Positions 24,378-33,974 of a stretch of 64,000 nt of DNA are shown piece by piece (positions within the stretch are counted from its first letter, which is position 1; each line of letters opens with the position of its first letter). The notes beneath the pieces were generated by a model. That model saw nothing but the letters and a program-made list of their open reading frames with translations, was not told the DNA's origin and made no database searches. The stretch spans positions 2,108,001 to 2,172,000 of the forward strand of contig NZ_MTZV01000006.1 of assembly GCF_002362315.1 (NCBI RefSeq). The letters are read 5' to 3'. Position numbers and translations under genes: made by a program. Source of the stretch: Paraburkholderia acidicola. GTDB taxonomy: Bacteria; Pseudomonadota; Gammaproteobacteria; Burkholderiales; Burkholderiaceae.

Positions 24378-26918
24378 TCACTTCGCGCCACGCCAGCCGC
24401 GCAGCAGCAACGCATTGGTCACCACGCTGACGCTCGAAAACGCCATCGCCGCGCCGGCCAGCATCGGATTGAGCAAACCAAACGCGGCAAGCGGAATGCC
24501 GATCAGGTTGTAGACGAACGCCCAGAACAGGTTCTGCTGGATCTTGCGCCACGTGCGGCGCGAGATGTCGATTGCGTCGGCGACCAGCGCCGGATCGCCG
24601 CGCATCAGCGTGATGCCGGCCGCGTGCATCGCGACGTCGGTGCCGGTCGCCATCGCGATGCCGATGTCCGCTGCGGCAAGCGCGGGTGCGTCGTTGATGC
24701 CGTCGCCGACCATCGCCACGACGCTGGCGGTGCGGATCTTCAGATCGTGGATCACGCGGGCCTTGTCTTCGGGCAACACCTGCGCATGAAACTCATCGAT
24801 GCCGAGCGCGGCGGCGACACTGGCTGCGCTACCCGTGTTATCGCCGGTGACGAGCACGCTTTTCACGCCCATTTTCGCGAGCCGGGCGATCGCTTCGCGC
24901 GCGGTCGGTTTCAGCGTGTCGCCGAAGGCGATCAACGCGAGCGCGGCAGGTACGGCCGACGGCGCGCTACTGCTGCCCAGCTCCATCAACCACGACACGG
25001 TATTGCCCGCCTGCTCGAGTGCTTCGGCACGGGCTGTGACTTCGGGCGGCAACGCGATATGCAGTTCCGCCAGCCACCGGCTGCTGCCGATACCGAGCAT
25101 GCGGCCGTCGATCTGCGCCTCGACGCCGCGACCTGGCACGGCACGCGCCTGCGTCACCGTGCGAGCGTCGGCGGCAGCGGCAGCAGGCGATTGCGCTGCG
25201 GAAGCCTCGTCGGCCGCTTTCAGTATCGCGCGCGCCAGCGGATGATCGCTATGCCGCTGCACCGCCGCGGCCAGCGCGAGCGCTTCGTCGCGCTCGATGC
25301 CGAGCGGCTCGAAGGCCGTGACCGAGGGTTGACCGATCGTCAGCGTACCGGTCTTGTCGAATGCGACGACATTCACCTGATGAGCGATCTCAAGCGCTTC
25401 GGCGTCCTTGATCAGCACGCCGCGCCGCGCTGCCGCGCCGGTGCCGGCCATGATCGAGGCGGGCGTCGCGAGACCGAGCGCGCAGGGGCACGCGATCACG
25501 AGGACTGCGACCGCGTTGAGAATCGCGCTCTCGACCGATGCACCGGCTAGCAGCCAGCCGATCAGCGTCAGCGCGGCGATGACGAGGATCGCGGGGACGA
25601 AGATCGCGCTCACCCGATCGACGAGCCGCTGGATCGGCGCCTTCTCGGCCTGTGCGCTTTCGACGAGGCGAATGATCCGCGCCAGCGTGGTCTCTGCCCC
25701 GGTGGCGGTCGTGGTAACGGTGATCGCGCCTTCGCCGTTGATCGAGCCGGCCGTGACCGGATCGGCGGATTCTTTCGGCACGGGCAGGCTCTCGCCCGTG
25801 ATCAGCGATTCGTCGATGTGCGTGCGGCCCAGCAGGATATTGCCGTCCACCGGCACCCGTTCGCCGGGCCGGATTGCGACGATCATGCCGACACGCACCT
25901 GCGCAAGCGGTACCTCGTGCTCGCGATCCCCGACCACGATGCGCGCGCGTTCGGGGCGCAGGGCGTTGAGTGCGCGGATGGCATCGGTGGTCTGGCGCTT
26001 CGCGCGCGCTTCGAGCCATTTGCCGAAGCGCACCAGCGTGATGACGACCGCCGCCGCCTCGAAGTACAGATGTTCCGTGGCGCCGGGATGCACCACCAGT
26101 TCATACACGCTGATCCCATACGCCGCCGACGTACCGAGCGCGACCAGCAGATCCATATTGCCCGCGCCCGCGCGGACCGCGCGCCACGCGGCGCGGTAGA
26201 AGCGCGCGCCGAAGCCGAACTGCACGATCGTGGCGAGCGCGAACTGCAGCCAGGCCGGCGGCGAGAGATCGAGGCCGATGCCCGTCAACCACGTACCGGC
26301 CATCGGTGCGATGAGCGGCAGTGTCAGCAGTGCGGCCACGACGACTGCCACGAGTTCGCGTTGTGCGATGTTGGCCTGCGTGGGCCGGCCGGCTGCGCCT
26401 TGCGTCGCCTCCACGTCGGCCTCACGGGCGAGCGGAACGGCGGTGTAGCCGGCTTTCGTCACGGCTGCGACGAGTTGATCGACGGGCACGGCGTCGTGCA
26501 GATCGACGGCGGCTTTTTCGGTGGCGAGATTCACCGAGACGCGCGCGACACCGGGCACTTTCGCCAGCGCCTTTTCAACGCGCATCGCGCACGAGGCGCA
26601 GGTCATTCCGCCGATCGCGAATTCCGCGGTCTGCCCCGCGGTTGCGGTGTCAGCTGCGGCTGGGTCGGCTTCAAGCACGACCGGCGTCGCGTCGTAACCG
26701 GCTTTGCGAACGGCCTCGACAAGAGCGCCGGCGCTGGCGGTGTCGCGTAGATCGACGGTGGCTTTTTCGGTGGCGAGATTCACGGACACATGTGAGACGC
26801 CCGGCACCTTCGCCAGCGCCTTTTCGACGCGCGTCGCGCACGACGCACAGGTCATCCCGCTGATTTCAAGTTCCGCCTGCGCGGCGGCAGTGCGGTCTGG
26901 AACGGCAAGGTCAGTCAT
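24378..26918 (-). CDS. copA: copper-translocating P-type ATPase with two HMA domains
   Basis: This 846-residue P1B-1 ATPase exports Cu(I) from the cytoplasm. There are two N-terminal metal-binding domains with GMTCASC (Cys24/27 and Cys107/110), then eight predicted helices. The copper channel motif CPC is at residues 477-479 in IACPCALGLATPASIM, the phosphorylated Asp521 lies in DKTGTLT, and an HP-type site (SDHPLARAI) is present. MVGDGINDAPALAAADIGIA closes the P-domain. The two HMA domains are almost identical, suggesting a recent internal duplication. A CueR-type promoter lies about 45 bases upstream. Confidence 0.96.
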   Translation of the reverse strand: MTDLAVPDRTAAAQAELEISGMTCASCATRVEKALAKVPGVSHVSVNLATEKATVDLRDTASAGALVEAVRKAGYDATPVVLEADPAAADTATAGQTAEFAIGGMTCASCAMRVEKALAKVPGVARVSVNLATEKAAVDLHDAVPVDQLVAAVTKAGYTAVPLAREADVEATQGAAGRPTQANIAQRELVAVVVAALLTLPLIAPMAGTWLTGIGLDLSPPAWLQFALATIVQFGFGARFYRAAWRAVRAGAGNMDLLVALGTSAAYGISVYELVVHPGATEHLYFEAAAVVITLVRFGKWLEARAKRQTTDAIRALNALRPERARIVVGDREHEVPLAQVRVGMIVAIRPGERVPVDGNILLGRTHIDESLITGESLPVPKESADPVTAGSINGEGAITVTTTATGAETTLARIIRLVESAQAEKAPIQRLVDRVSAIFVPAILVIAALTLIGWLLAGASVESAILNAVAVLVIACPCALGLATPASIMAGTGAAARRGVLIKDAEALEIAHQVNVVAFDKTGTLTIGQPSVTAFEPLGIERDEALALAAAVQRHSDHPLARAILKAADEASAAQSPAAAAADARTVTQARAVPGRGVEAQIDGRMLGIGSSRWLAELHIALPPEVTARAEALEQAGNTVSWLMELGSSSAPSAVPAALALIAFGDTLKPTAREAIARLAKMGVKSVLVTGDNTGSAASVAAALGIDEFHAQVLPEDKARVIHDLKIRTASVVAMVGDGINDAPALAAADIGIAMATGTDVAMHAAGITLMRGDPALVADAIDISRRTWRKIQQNLFWAFVYNLIGIPLAAFGLLNPMLAGAAMAFSSVSVVTNALLLRGWRGAK

Positions 26919-26963
26919 GATGGGGCTCGGTCTGGGGCGGCGTTCTACCGCACGATAAAACCC

Positions 26964-26994
26964 AGTATTGACGTTCCCATGATGGGAAGGTCAA
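26964..26994 (-). promoter_or_regulatory. CueR-type (MerR-family) copper-responsive promoter of copA
   Basis: On the minus strand, -35 TTGACC (26994-26989) and -10 AATACT (26969-26964) are separated by 19 bases, the elongated spacer that MerR-family activators need. The spacer contains the palindrome TTCCCATGATGGGAA on the plus strand (26974-26988), the CueR consensus operator. Transcription would begin near 26957, about 40 bases before the ATG. The regulator gene itself is not in the window. Confidence 0.88.
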
Positions 26995-27198
26995 GAACAG
27001 ATGCAATCGATTGGCAAAACCCCGCTTTCGCCTGTGACAAATCGATGTCTCCGCGTTCGGACTTGCTTCGCCGTCACGGATACGTTAAAACCCGATGTTA
27101 GGGTCGGAGACGCGCCGGTTCGCCAATGAGCGGGGGCTCAGCGGACCTGGCCGCATCCGGTTCGCGCTATTTCACCGAACGCCTGTATCAATCAACGA

Positions 27199-28620
27199 AT
27201 GATAAAAAGCCGCCGAGATTCCTTTTCGCTCCACTGGACCTGCGCATCGCTCGCAGGCCTCGCTTTCCTCGCCGGTTGTGCCGCCCCGCCTGGTGACAGT
27301 CCGAAGTCGACGGGCTGGATCAAGGACGAGGTGGCCGACTCCTACGTGTTCGGCTACCCGCTCGTACTGATGAGCGTCGCACGCGACGCCGCGGTCGGCG
27401 ACAGCATGGGCCAGGCGCCCGTCAACACGCTGCGGCATGCGCAGACGCTGCCGCCGGTCGGCGCGGCGAACCCGACCACACCCAGCCTCGATACGCTCGA
27501 CTCGACCGGCTGGCTCGACGTCGGCGCCGAACCTGTCATCGTTTCGCTGCCCGATTCGCACGGCCGTTACGTCGACGCGCGCGCGCTCGACATGTGGACC
27601 AACGTGATCTGGTCGACGGCCGCACAAGTCGGTCCGCATGCTGCGGGACTCAAGGCGCAAACGATTGCGTTCGTCGGCCCCGGCTGGCAGGGCGATCTGC
27701 CAAAGGGCGTCACGCGCGTCAACGTGCCGACCCGTAACCTGTGGCTCACGGTGCGGGTCCAGTCGAGCAGTCCGCGCGATGTCGTAGCGGTCCGCAAGCT
27801 GCAGCGCGCGATGCGCGTCGCGCCGCTCAGCGCGTGGTCGAAGCCCGCCGCTTCGGCGGCGGCGCCCGCATCACGTCCGGGCGGCAATCCCGCCGATGTG
27901 CCGTCCGCCGCCACGCCGGCCATTCTCGTGGCCGGTTACGACGCCAACGCGTTCTTCGGTCGGCTTGCTCAAGCGTTGCAAGACAACCCGCCCGAACCGG
28001 TCGATCCGCACGCGCTGAAGACCCTCTCCGACCTGGGCGTGACGCCGGGCGCATCGGCGGCATTGCCGTCGGGTGCAAGCGATGCAATCGCCACGGGTCT
28101 CGCCGACGGTCACGACCGCGTGGCCACTGCGCCGTCCAACCTGTTGACCGGCAACGGCTGGAGCTGGTTTGGCGACGGCATCGGTAACTACGGTCCGGAC
28201 TACTCGTTGCGCGCCTATGCGGCGTTCGCGCAACCCGGCATCGGTACGCGCGACGACGAAGTCCGTGCCACGGTCGCGGTTGACGGTGACGGCCGGGCAC
28301 TGAACGGTGCGAACCGCTATCAGATCCACTTCGCGCCGAACCAGTTGCCGCCGGTGCGTGGTTTCTGGTCGATCACCGCGTACACGAAAGAGGGCGCGCT
28401 GGGCGAAAGTGCGCCGGCGCACCTCGCGGTCGGCGATCGTAACGGCTTGCGGCGCAATCACGACGGTTCGGTCGACGTGACCGTGTCGGCGGTGCGGGCG
28501 AAGGCTACGAACTGGCTGCCGGTGCCGCGCGCCGACTTCCAGCTGATGATGCGTCTGTATGCGCCGAAGCCGGAGGCCACGGATGGTTCGTGGGCGCCGC
28601 CGACTGTCGTGCGCCAGTAA
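27199..28620 (+). CDS. DUF1254/DUF1214-type lipoprotein
   Basis: This 473-residue protein has a lipoprotein signal with lipobox LAGC near residue 26 (GLAFLAGCAAPPG). The DUF1254 part begins KDEVADSYVFGYPLVLMSVA and includes LDSTGWLDVGAEPVIVSLPD and RYVDARALDMWTNV. The DUF1214 part near the end has PVRGFWSITAYTKEGAL and LMMRLYAPKPEATDGSWAPP. An Ala/Pro/Ser-rich insert lies around residues 212-235. The family is common and uncharacterised. It is divergent from copA. There is no evidence for copper involvement beyond adjacency. Confidence 0.88.
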   Translation: MIKSRRDSFSLHWTCASLAGLAFLAGCAAPPGDSPKSTGWIKDEVADSYVFGYPLVLMSVARDAAVGDSMGQAPVNTLRHAQTLPPVGAANPTTPSLDTLDSTGWLDVGAEPVIVSLPDSHGRYVDARALDMWTNVIWSTAAQVGPHAAGLKAQTIAFVGPGWQGDLPKGVTRVNVPTRNLWLTVRVQSSSPRDVVAVRKLQRAMRVAPLSAWSKPAASAAAPASRPGGNPADVPSAATPAILVAGYDANAFFGRLAQALQDNPPEPVDPHALKTLSDLGVTPGASAALPSGASDAIATGLADGHDRVATAPSNLLTGNGWSWFGDGIGNYGPDYSLRAYAAFAQPGIGTRDDEVRATVAVDGDGRALNGANRYQIHFAPNQLPPVRGFWSITAYTKEGALGESAPAHLAVGDRNGLRRNHDGSVDVTVSAVRAKATNWLPVPRADFQLMMRLYAPKPEATDGSWAPPTVVRQ

Positions 28621-28762
28621 CGCAGCGACGCGCGGATAACCGCATGGGTGGGGCAGCGGGCCAGTGCTTCGCTGCCCTTCGCGCGTGTCGTCCGTGGGTG
28701 GGATCGTGTGAGTGAAGCCTGTCGATGCCTATGCATGCATGTTGCATCGATGAGCGCAGTAC

Positions 28763-28788
28763 CGTGCAAATTGCCTCACATTTGCACG
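28763..28788. promoter_or_regulatory. 9-bp inverted repeat upstream of the DUF748 gene
   Basis: CGTGCAAAT (28763-28771) and ATTTGCACG (28780-28788) are perfect inverted copies around an 8-base spacer. A TATACT at 28808-28813 is a plausible -10 element just downstream, about 64 bases before the DUF748 gene start. The repeat overlaps the expected -35 zone, as for a repressor or activator site. The rest of 28621-28876 shows no gene. Confidence 0.45.
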
Positions 28789-28876
28789 ACACGAAACTTC
28801 CAGGACGTATACTTGCCGCAGTCTGAACTTTCGTATCGCGGCGGGCTTGCCGCCGCATCATCGGCGACCGACAAGC

Positions 28877-31800
28877 ATGGCGAGCCTCAACAAGGCGGCA
28901 CTCGTTTCTTCCCTGCAGGCCGTTCGCGGCGTGGCAAGCGCGCGGCGTACCCGGCGCATCCTGACCGGTCTGCTGATCTTCCTGGTGTTGTTTGGCCTGT
29001 TCGGCTTCTTCGCCGCGCCCCCGCTGATCCGCCACATCGCCGAGCAACAGTTGAGCAAACAGCTCGACCGGCCGGCCACGATCGGCCGCATCGCACTGAA
29101 TCCCTACACGCTCAACCTGGAAGCCGATAGCGTTCATATCGGCGAACGCGGCGGCGCGGGTGATTTCATCGATATCGCGCGGCTGATCGTGCGGCCGTCG
29201 TGGGCGTCGCTGTTTCGCGCGGCGCCGATCGTCAATGAAGTGCAGCTCGATTCGCCGAGCTTTCACATCATCCGTTACGACGCGCAACGCTTCAATTTCA
29301 CCGACCTGATCGAGAAATTCTCGAAGCAGCCGTCCACACCGAATAGCAAACCGACGCTGTTCTCGGTATCGAACATCCGGCTCGAAAACGGCCGGATCGA
29401 TTTCGACGACCGGCTGCTCGGCATGAAACACGTCATCGATCAGTGGAAGCTCGGTATTCCGTTTATCGCGACGCTGCCGTCCAAGACCGATATTTTCGTG
29501 CAGCCGCTGTTGCGCGCGCGGATCGATGGCAGCCCGCTCGCTATCGACGGCAAGACGAAGCCGTTTGCGGCCTCGCGCGAATCGGAAGTGGCGTTGCGTT
29601 TTGATGGTCTCGATATGCCGCGTCTGCTGTCGTATGTGCCGGTCAAGCTGCCGGTCACCGTGCGGACAGGCAAGCTGTCGAGCGATCTGAAACTGAACTT
29701 CGTGATGTCCGACGATGCGCCCACGCTGCGCATCTCCGGCACCACCGATCTCGACGACGTCGATGCAGTCGACCAGAACAACGCGCCGTTTGTCTCGCTG
29801 CATCAGCTGCATGTTGCCGCGGCGACGCTGGAACCGTTGAAGAACATCTATCGCTTCGACGACATCCGTATCGATGCACCGACTGTTGCGCTGGCCCGCG
29901 ACAAGGCTGGCGTGCTGAGTGTGCAGCGCATGTTCGCACCGGCGCCGGGCGCCGCGACCGATGCTGCGCAGAGCGCCAGCACCGTGCCTGCTGCATCGGC
30001 GGCCAGCGCTGCATCGGGCGTGGCCGCTCCGACCGAAGCCGAAAAACCACCGGCGCCGTTCGATCTATCGATCAAGCGCTTCGAACTGACCGGCGGCACC
30101 GTCAATTTCCGCGACGACACGCCCGCGCAACCCGTCACGCTCGGCATCACCGATGTATCGTCGACGCTCACGGACTTCGCGATGCTCGGCAAGTCGCCGG
30201 CGCACTACACGCTGGGCGCGTCGCTGAAGGGCGGCGGGTCGGTGGCCGCCGCTGGCGCGTTCACGCTTGCCGCACAGACCGCCGACGCGAAGCTCGACCT
30301 GAAAACATTGCCGTTGCCACTGGTGCAGCCGTATCTCGCCGGCGCAACCGCGGCGCGGATCGCCGACGGCACGCTGTCCGCGAGCGTGAACCTCAACACG
30401 AACTGGGGCAAGTCGCCGCTCGACCTGAAAGTCAACGACAGCACGCTGACACTCCAGTCGCTCAAACTGAACGTACCCGGCGTGAAGCAGCAGGCCATCG
30501 GTCTGGCGCAGGCCGACGTGAAGATCGACCAGGTCGATCTGGCCGCGCGCAATGCCGTCGTCACTAGCGTCGATCTGACGGGGCTTGTCGTCAACGCGCA
30601 GCGTTTGAAGGACGGTCGCATCGATCTCGCAGCGCTGGCCGATTCACCTGCAACCGCACCGCGGCGCGCGGCGCCGCGCACCGCGCAGCCCGCGGCGAAA
30701 GAGGCTGCGTGGCACTACAAGATCGGTGAGCTGAGCCTGAAAGACGGATCGGCGGATTTCACCGACAACACGACGCCGCGCCCGGTGAAGCTCAGCGTGA
30801 CGCCGCTGCAACTGAAGGTGCAGCAGATCAGCGACGATATGAGCCATCCGCTACCGATCGATCTGCAGGCGACGTTGAACCGCAAGGGCACGCTCGGCGT
30901 GACCGGCAACGTGACGGCGACTCCGTTAAAACTGGTGCTGAAAATCAATGCGAACCGGCTTGATGCCGCCGCCTTCGAACCGTATTTCGGCAACAAGCTG
31001 AACGCCACCATCGCGAGCGCGCTGCTGAATGCGAACGGTGAAGTGGCGTTGTCGCAGAACAAGGCGCTGCAGGTTGAGTATCGCGGCGACGTAGCCCTCG
31101 TCGATGTGCGCATGCTCGACAAGGCGACCTCGGATCCGTTTGCGGGCTGGCGTTCGCTGGCGCTGGCGAACCTGAAGGCGAACTACAGCGAGAGGGGTAC
31201 CGACGTCGATGCGAGCCGTGTGACGTTCGCGGGTTTCTATGGCCGCGTGCTGCTCGACGCGCAGGGCAAGCTGAACCTGAGCCAGGTGGTCGCGCAACAG
31301 ACGGGTGAGGCGCAGTCGCTCACACGCGACAAGAACGCGAAAGGCGAAGCGGTGCCGCTGACGCCGCAGGCTGCATCCGATGCGTCGGAAGCAGTCGCGG
31401 CATCGGCGCCGCATCCGGCGTCGGGGCCTGCCCCGACGGTGGTCGCCGCCACGCCGCCGCAAAGCCCGGTGAAACTGCATTTCGGCCAGTTGCTGTTGCA
31501 GGACGGTCGCGTCACCTACACCGACAACTTCATCAAGCCGAACTACACGGCGAACCTCGTGAGCATTACCGGCAAGATCGGTGCGTTCGGTACGCAGTCG
31601 ACCACATCTGCGCCGGTGGACGTCGCCGCGAAGCTCGCGGCGAACGGCCCGCTGTCGATCCGCGGCTCGGTCAATCCGCTGATCGCGAAGCCCGCGCTCG
31701 ACCTGACCGCGAGTGCGCACGACATCGAGTTGACCAATCTCACGCCGTACTCGGCGAAGTACGCGGGCTATCCGATCACGAAGGGCAAGCTGAACGTCGA

Positions 31801-32659
31801 CCTGCACTACCAGCTCGCCAACGACCAGTTGAGCGCGAACAACCACATCTTCATCGATCAGCTGACCTTCGGCGACCACGTCGACAACAGCACGGCGACG
31901 AAGCTGCCGGTGCGGCTCGCGATCTCGCTGCTGAAAAACTCGCGCGGCGAGATCGATGTGAATATCCCCGTGTCGGGTTCGTTGTCGAACCCCGAGTTCA
32001 GCATCGGGGGGCTGATCTGGCATGCGGTGCTAAACCTGCTCGAGAAGGCAGTGACCGCGCCGTTCTCGTTGATCGCGAACGCATTCGGCGGTGGCAATAG
32101 CGAGGAGCTTGGCTACGTCGAGTTCGATCCGGGTTCGGCGAAGTTGTCCGATGCCGCGACGAAGAAACTCGATACGATCATCAAGGTGCTTACGGAGAAG
32201 TCGTCGATCCGTATCGACCTGATCGGCCGAGTCGATCCCGCAGCCGACGGGCCAGGCCTGCGCACCGCATATGTCGATGGTCTCGTGAAGCAGCTGAAAA
32301 TCAAGGACACGGTCGGCAAGGGCGAGAGCGTCGACACGTCGACCGTGACCGTCGATCCCGCCGACTACGACAAGTATCTGAGCAAGGCGTACAAGGCCGC
32401 GGATTTCAAGAAACCGCACAACTTCGTCGGTCTGACGAAGTCCCTGCCCGCCGACGAAATGAAGAGCGCCATCGCCGAACATGCGCCGGTCAACGACGCC
32501 AGCCTGCGCGAGCTGGCGCAGCAGCGCGCGCAGGCCGTGCAGCAGTATTTCGAAGGCAAGATCGATAGCAGCCGGGTCTTCATCGTTGCACCGAAGCTCG
32601 ACGCGCAGGGCATCAAGGACAAGGGCGCGGCGACGCGGGTGGACTTCGGCCTGAAATGA
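28877..32659 (+). CDS. giant DUF748 (AsmA-like) envelope protein
   Basis: This 1260-residue protein has one N-terminal membrane helix (LTGLLIFLVLFGLFGFF, residues 30-46), then APPLIRHIAEQQLSKQLDRP and IGRIALNPYTLNLEADSVHI, the DUF748/AsmA opening. A very long beta-rich periplasmic region follows with repeated 'GSADFTDNT'-type units (INFRDDTPAQPV, SADFTDNTTPRPV, RVTYTDNFIKPNY). Ala/Pro/Ser linkers lie near residues 360-395 and 845-870. From about residue 1078 an OmpA-like part follows (GYVEFDPGSAKLSDAATKKL). AsmA/TamB-type proteins are thought to bridge the periplasm and move lipids; that role here is inferred. The start at 28877 follows a strand-matched AAGC but no strong ribosome site. Confidence 0.85.
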   Translation: MASLNKAALVSSLQAVRGVASARRTRRILTGLLIFLVLFGLFGFFAAPPLIRHIAEQQLSKQLDRPATIGRIALNPYTLNLEADSVHIGERGGAGDFIDIARLIVRPSWASLFRAAPIVNEVQLDSPSFHIIRYDAQRFNFTDLIEKFSKQPSTPNSKPTLFSVSNIRLENGRIDFDDRLLGMKHVIDQWKLGIPFIATLPSKTDIFVQPLLRARIDGSPLAIDGKTKPFAASRESEVALRFDGLDMPRLLSYVPVKLPVTVRTGKLSSDLKLNFVMSDDAPTLRISGTTDLDDVDAVDQNNAPFVSLHQLHVAAATLEPLKNIYRFDDIRIDAPTVALARDKAGVLSVQRMFAPAPGAATDAAQSASTVPAASAASAASGVAAPTEAEKPPAPFDLSIKRFELTGGTVNFRDDTPAQPVTLGITDVSSTLTDFAMLGKSPAHYTLGASLKGGGSVAAAGAFTLAAQTADAKLDLKTLPLPLVQPYLAGATAARIADGTLSASVNLNTNWGKSPLDLKVNDSTLTLQSLKLNVPGVKQQAIGLAQADVKIDQVDLAARNAVVTSVDLTGLVVNAQRLKDGRIDLAALADSPATAPRRAAPRTAQPAAKEAAWHYKIGELSLKDGSADFTDNTTPRPVKLSVTPLQLKVQQISDDMSHPLPIDLQATLNRKGTLGVTGNVTATPLKLVLKINANRLDAAAFEPYFGNKLNATIASALLNANGEVALSQNKALQVEYRGDVALVDVRMLDKATSDPFAGWRSLALANLKANYSERGTDVDASRVTFAGFYGRVLLDAQGKLNLSQVVAQQTGEAQSLTRDKNAKGEAVPLTPQAASDASEAVAASAPHPASGPAPTVVAATPPQSPVKLHFGQLLLQDGRVTYTDNFIKPNYTANLVSITGKIGAFGTQSTTSAPVDVAAKLAANGPLSIRGSVNPLIAKPALDLTASAHDIELTNLTPYSAKYAGYPITKGKLNVDLHYQLANDQLSANNHIFIDQLTFGDHVDNSTATKLPVRLAISLLKNSRGEIDVNIPVSGSLSNPEFSIGGLIWHAVLNLLEKAVTAPFSLIANAFGGGNSEELGYVEFDPGSAKLSDAATKKLDTIIKVLTEKSSIRIDLIGRVDPAADGPGLRTAYVDGLVKQLKIKDTVGKGESVDTSTVTVDPADYDKYLSKAYKAADFKKPHNFVGLTKSLPADEMKSAIAEHAPVNDASLRELAQQRAQAVQQYFEGKIDSSRVFIVAPKLDAQGIKDKGAATRVDFGLK

Positions 32660-32720
32660 CGCGCGGCCTGTCATGTCAGGCCGCCGCGCATCGCAACGAC
32701 GCAGCACAACAGGACAGCGC

Positions 32721-33974
32721 ATGCCGCCGCTCGACCCGTCGAGATCCGCCGTACCTGCAGCACCAGTAGCCCGCCTCGCGAGACGCGCACTCGCGGCCAT
32801 GATGCTGATCTGCATGGCGGGTTGCGGCAAACCACTACCCGCGTTACCCAACGATGCATACGTCTGGCAACGCACGTGGACCCCGGCGGTTGCCGCGGCG
32901 ATCGATGTGAGCCGCGGCTTCGTCGCGAGCTGGCATGTGCTGGCCGCGGAGCTCGACGCTCGCGGCCGCTGGGTCGACATGACACCCGATGCAAGTGTGC
33001 TGACCGCGGCGCATGGGCCGGTGGTGGCGGTCGTGCGCTTCGACGGCGCGCTGAGCGATCTCGACGATGCGGCATCGATCGCGCACATCGCGACGCTGCT
33101 CGGCGCGTGGCAGCACGAGGGGATCGCGTTGGCGGCTGTCGAAATCGACTACGACTGCGCGACCGCGCGTCTTGCGGGCTATCAACGGTTTCTTGGCGCG
33201 TTGCGCGAGCGGCTTGCGGTTGCGTCGCCGGGCATGCGCCTGTCGATCACTGCACTACCGACCTGGCTGGATAGTCCCGCGCTCGACAGCCTGCTCGCGC
33301 AGACGGACGAAGCCGTGCTGCAGGTGCATGCCGTGATGAACCCGGTGCGAGGGCTCTTCGACGAAGACCGTGCACAGACGTGGATGCGTGCATTTGCCCG
33401 GCGCACGCATCACCCATGGCGCGTCGCGCTGCCCACCTACGGCACGCGCGTCACGTGGGGACCGGACGGACGCGTAACGGGTATCGAGAGCGAGCGCCCG
33501 ACATTGCAGTCCGACGATCTCGCACACGAACTCGTAGCAAAACCCGATGAGATCGGTGCCTTCGCGGCGCGCATCGGGCGTGACCGGCCGGCGGGTCTCG
33601 CTGGCATCGTCTGGTTCCGTCTGCCCACCGACGATGACGAACGCGCATGGAGCCTCGTCACGTGGCGCGCGGTGCTGACGCATGCGCCGCTGCGGCCCGC
33701 GTTGTCAGTGCGTACGCGCGCAGCGGCCGGTTCGACAGCAGCCGATGTCGTGCTGGTCAACGCCGGTACCGCCGATGCATCGCTGCCGTCGCGTATTCGC
33801 CTCGACAGCACGTGCGTGGCCGCTGACGGTATCAATGGCTATACGCTCGATCGCGATGCGCGGAACCTTGTCTTACGTCGCACGCAGGATGGTCTGCTGC
33901 GTGCGGGTCGCCAGCGCACCATTGGCTGGATTCGCTGCACTCAACCCACGGTGACTTCACGTGTCGATCCGTAA
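32721..33974 (+). CDS. DUF3142 lipoprotein
   Basis: This 417-residue protein has a signal ending LICMAGCGKPLP (lipobox MAGC). The DUF3142 body starts YVWQRTWTPAVAAAI and includes VVAVVRFDGAL, VEIDYDCATARLAGYQRFL and LSITALPTWLDSPAL, then VLQVHAVMNP and WRVALPTYGTRVTW. Strand-helix alternation with an acidic EIDYDC strand resembles a glycosidase-like TIM barrel, so a polysaccharide-binding or cleaving role is possible but unproven. ATG 32721 follows AGGAC; an in-frame ATG at 32673 is an alternative. Its stop overlaps the next gene by 14 bases, so the two are translationally coupled. Confidence 0.8.
   Translation: MPPLDPSRSAVPAAPVARLARRALAAMMLICMAGCGKPLPALPNDAYVWQRTWTPAVAAAIDVSRGFVASWHVLAAELDARGRWVDMTPDASVLTAAHGPVVAVVRFDGALSDLDDAASIAHIATLLGAWQHEGIALAAVEIDYDCATARLAGYQRFLGALRERLAVASPGMRLSITALPTWLDSPALDSLLAQTDEAVLQVHAVMNPVRGLFDEDRAQTWMRAFARRTHHPWRVALPTYGTRVTWGPDGRVTGIESERPTLQSDDLAHELVAKPDEIGAFAARIGRDRPAGLAGIVWFRLPTDDDERAWSLVTWRAVLTHAPLRPALSVRTRAAAGSTAADVVLVNAGTADASLPSRIRLDSTCVAADGINGYTLDRDARNLVLRRTQDGLLRAGRQRTIGWIRCTQPTVTSRVDP

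Noticed and set aside
24255..25550. 431-codon plus-strand frame opposite copA
   Set aside because: Shadow of the copper ATPase; no domain and no ribosome site.
28728..28750. ATGCATGCAT-type palindrome before the DUF748 gene
   Set aside because: Short self-complementary alternation without a partner site. The nearby 9-bp spaced repeat is a better candidate.
28505..29812. 435-codon minus-strand frame over the start of the DUF748 gene
   Set aside because: Shadow of a well-supported gene, with biased Arg/Gln/His composition.
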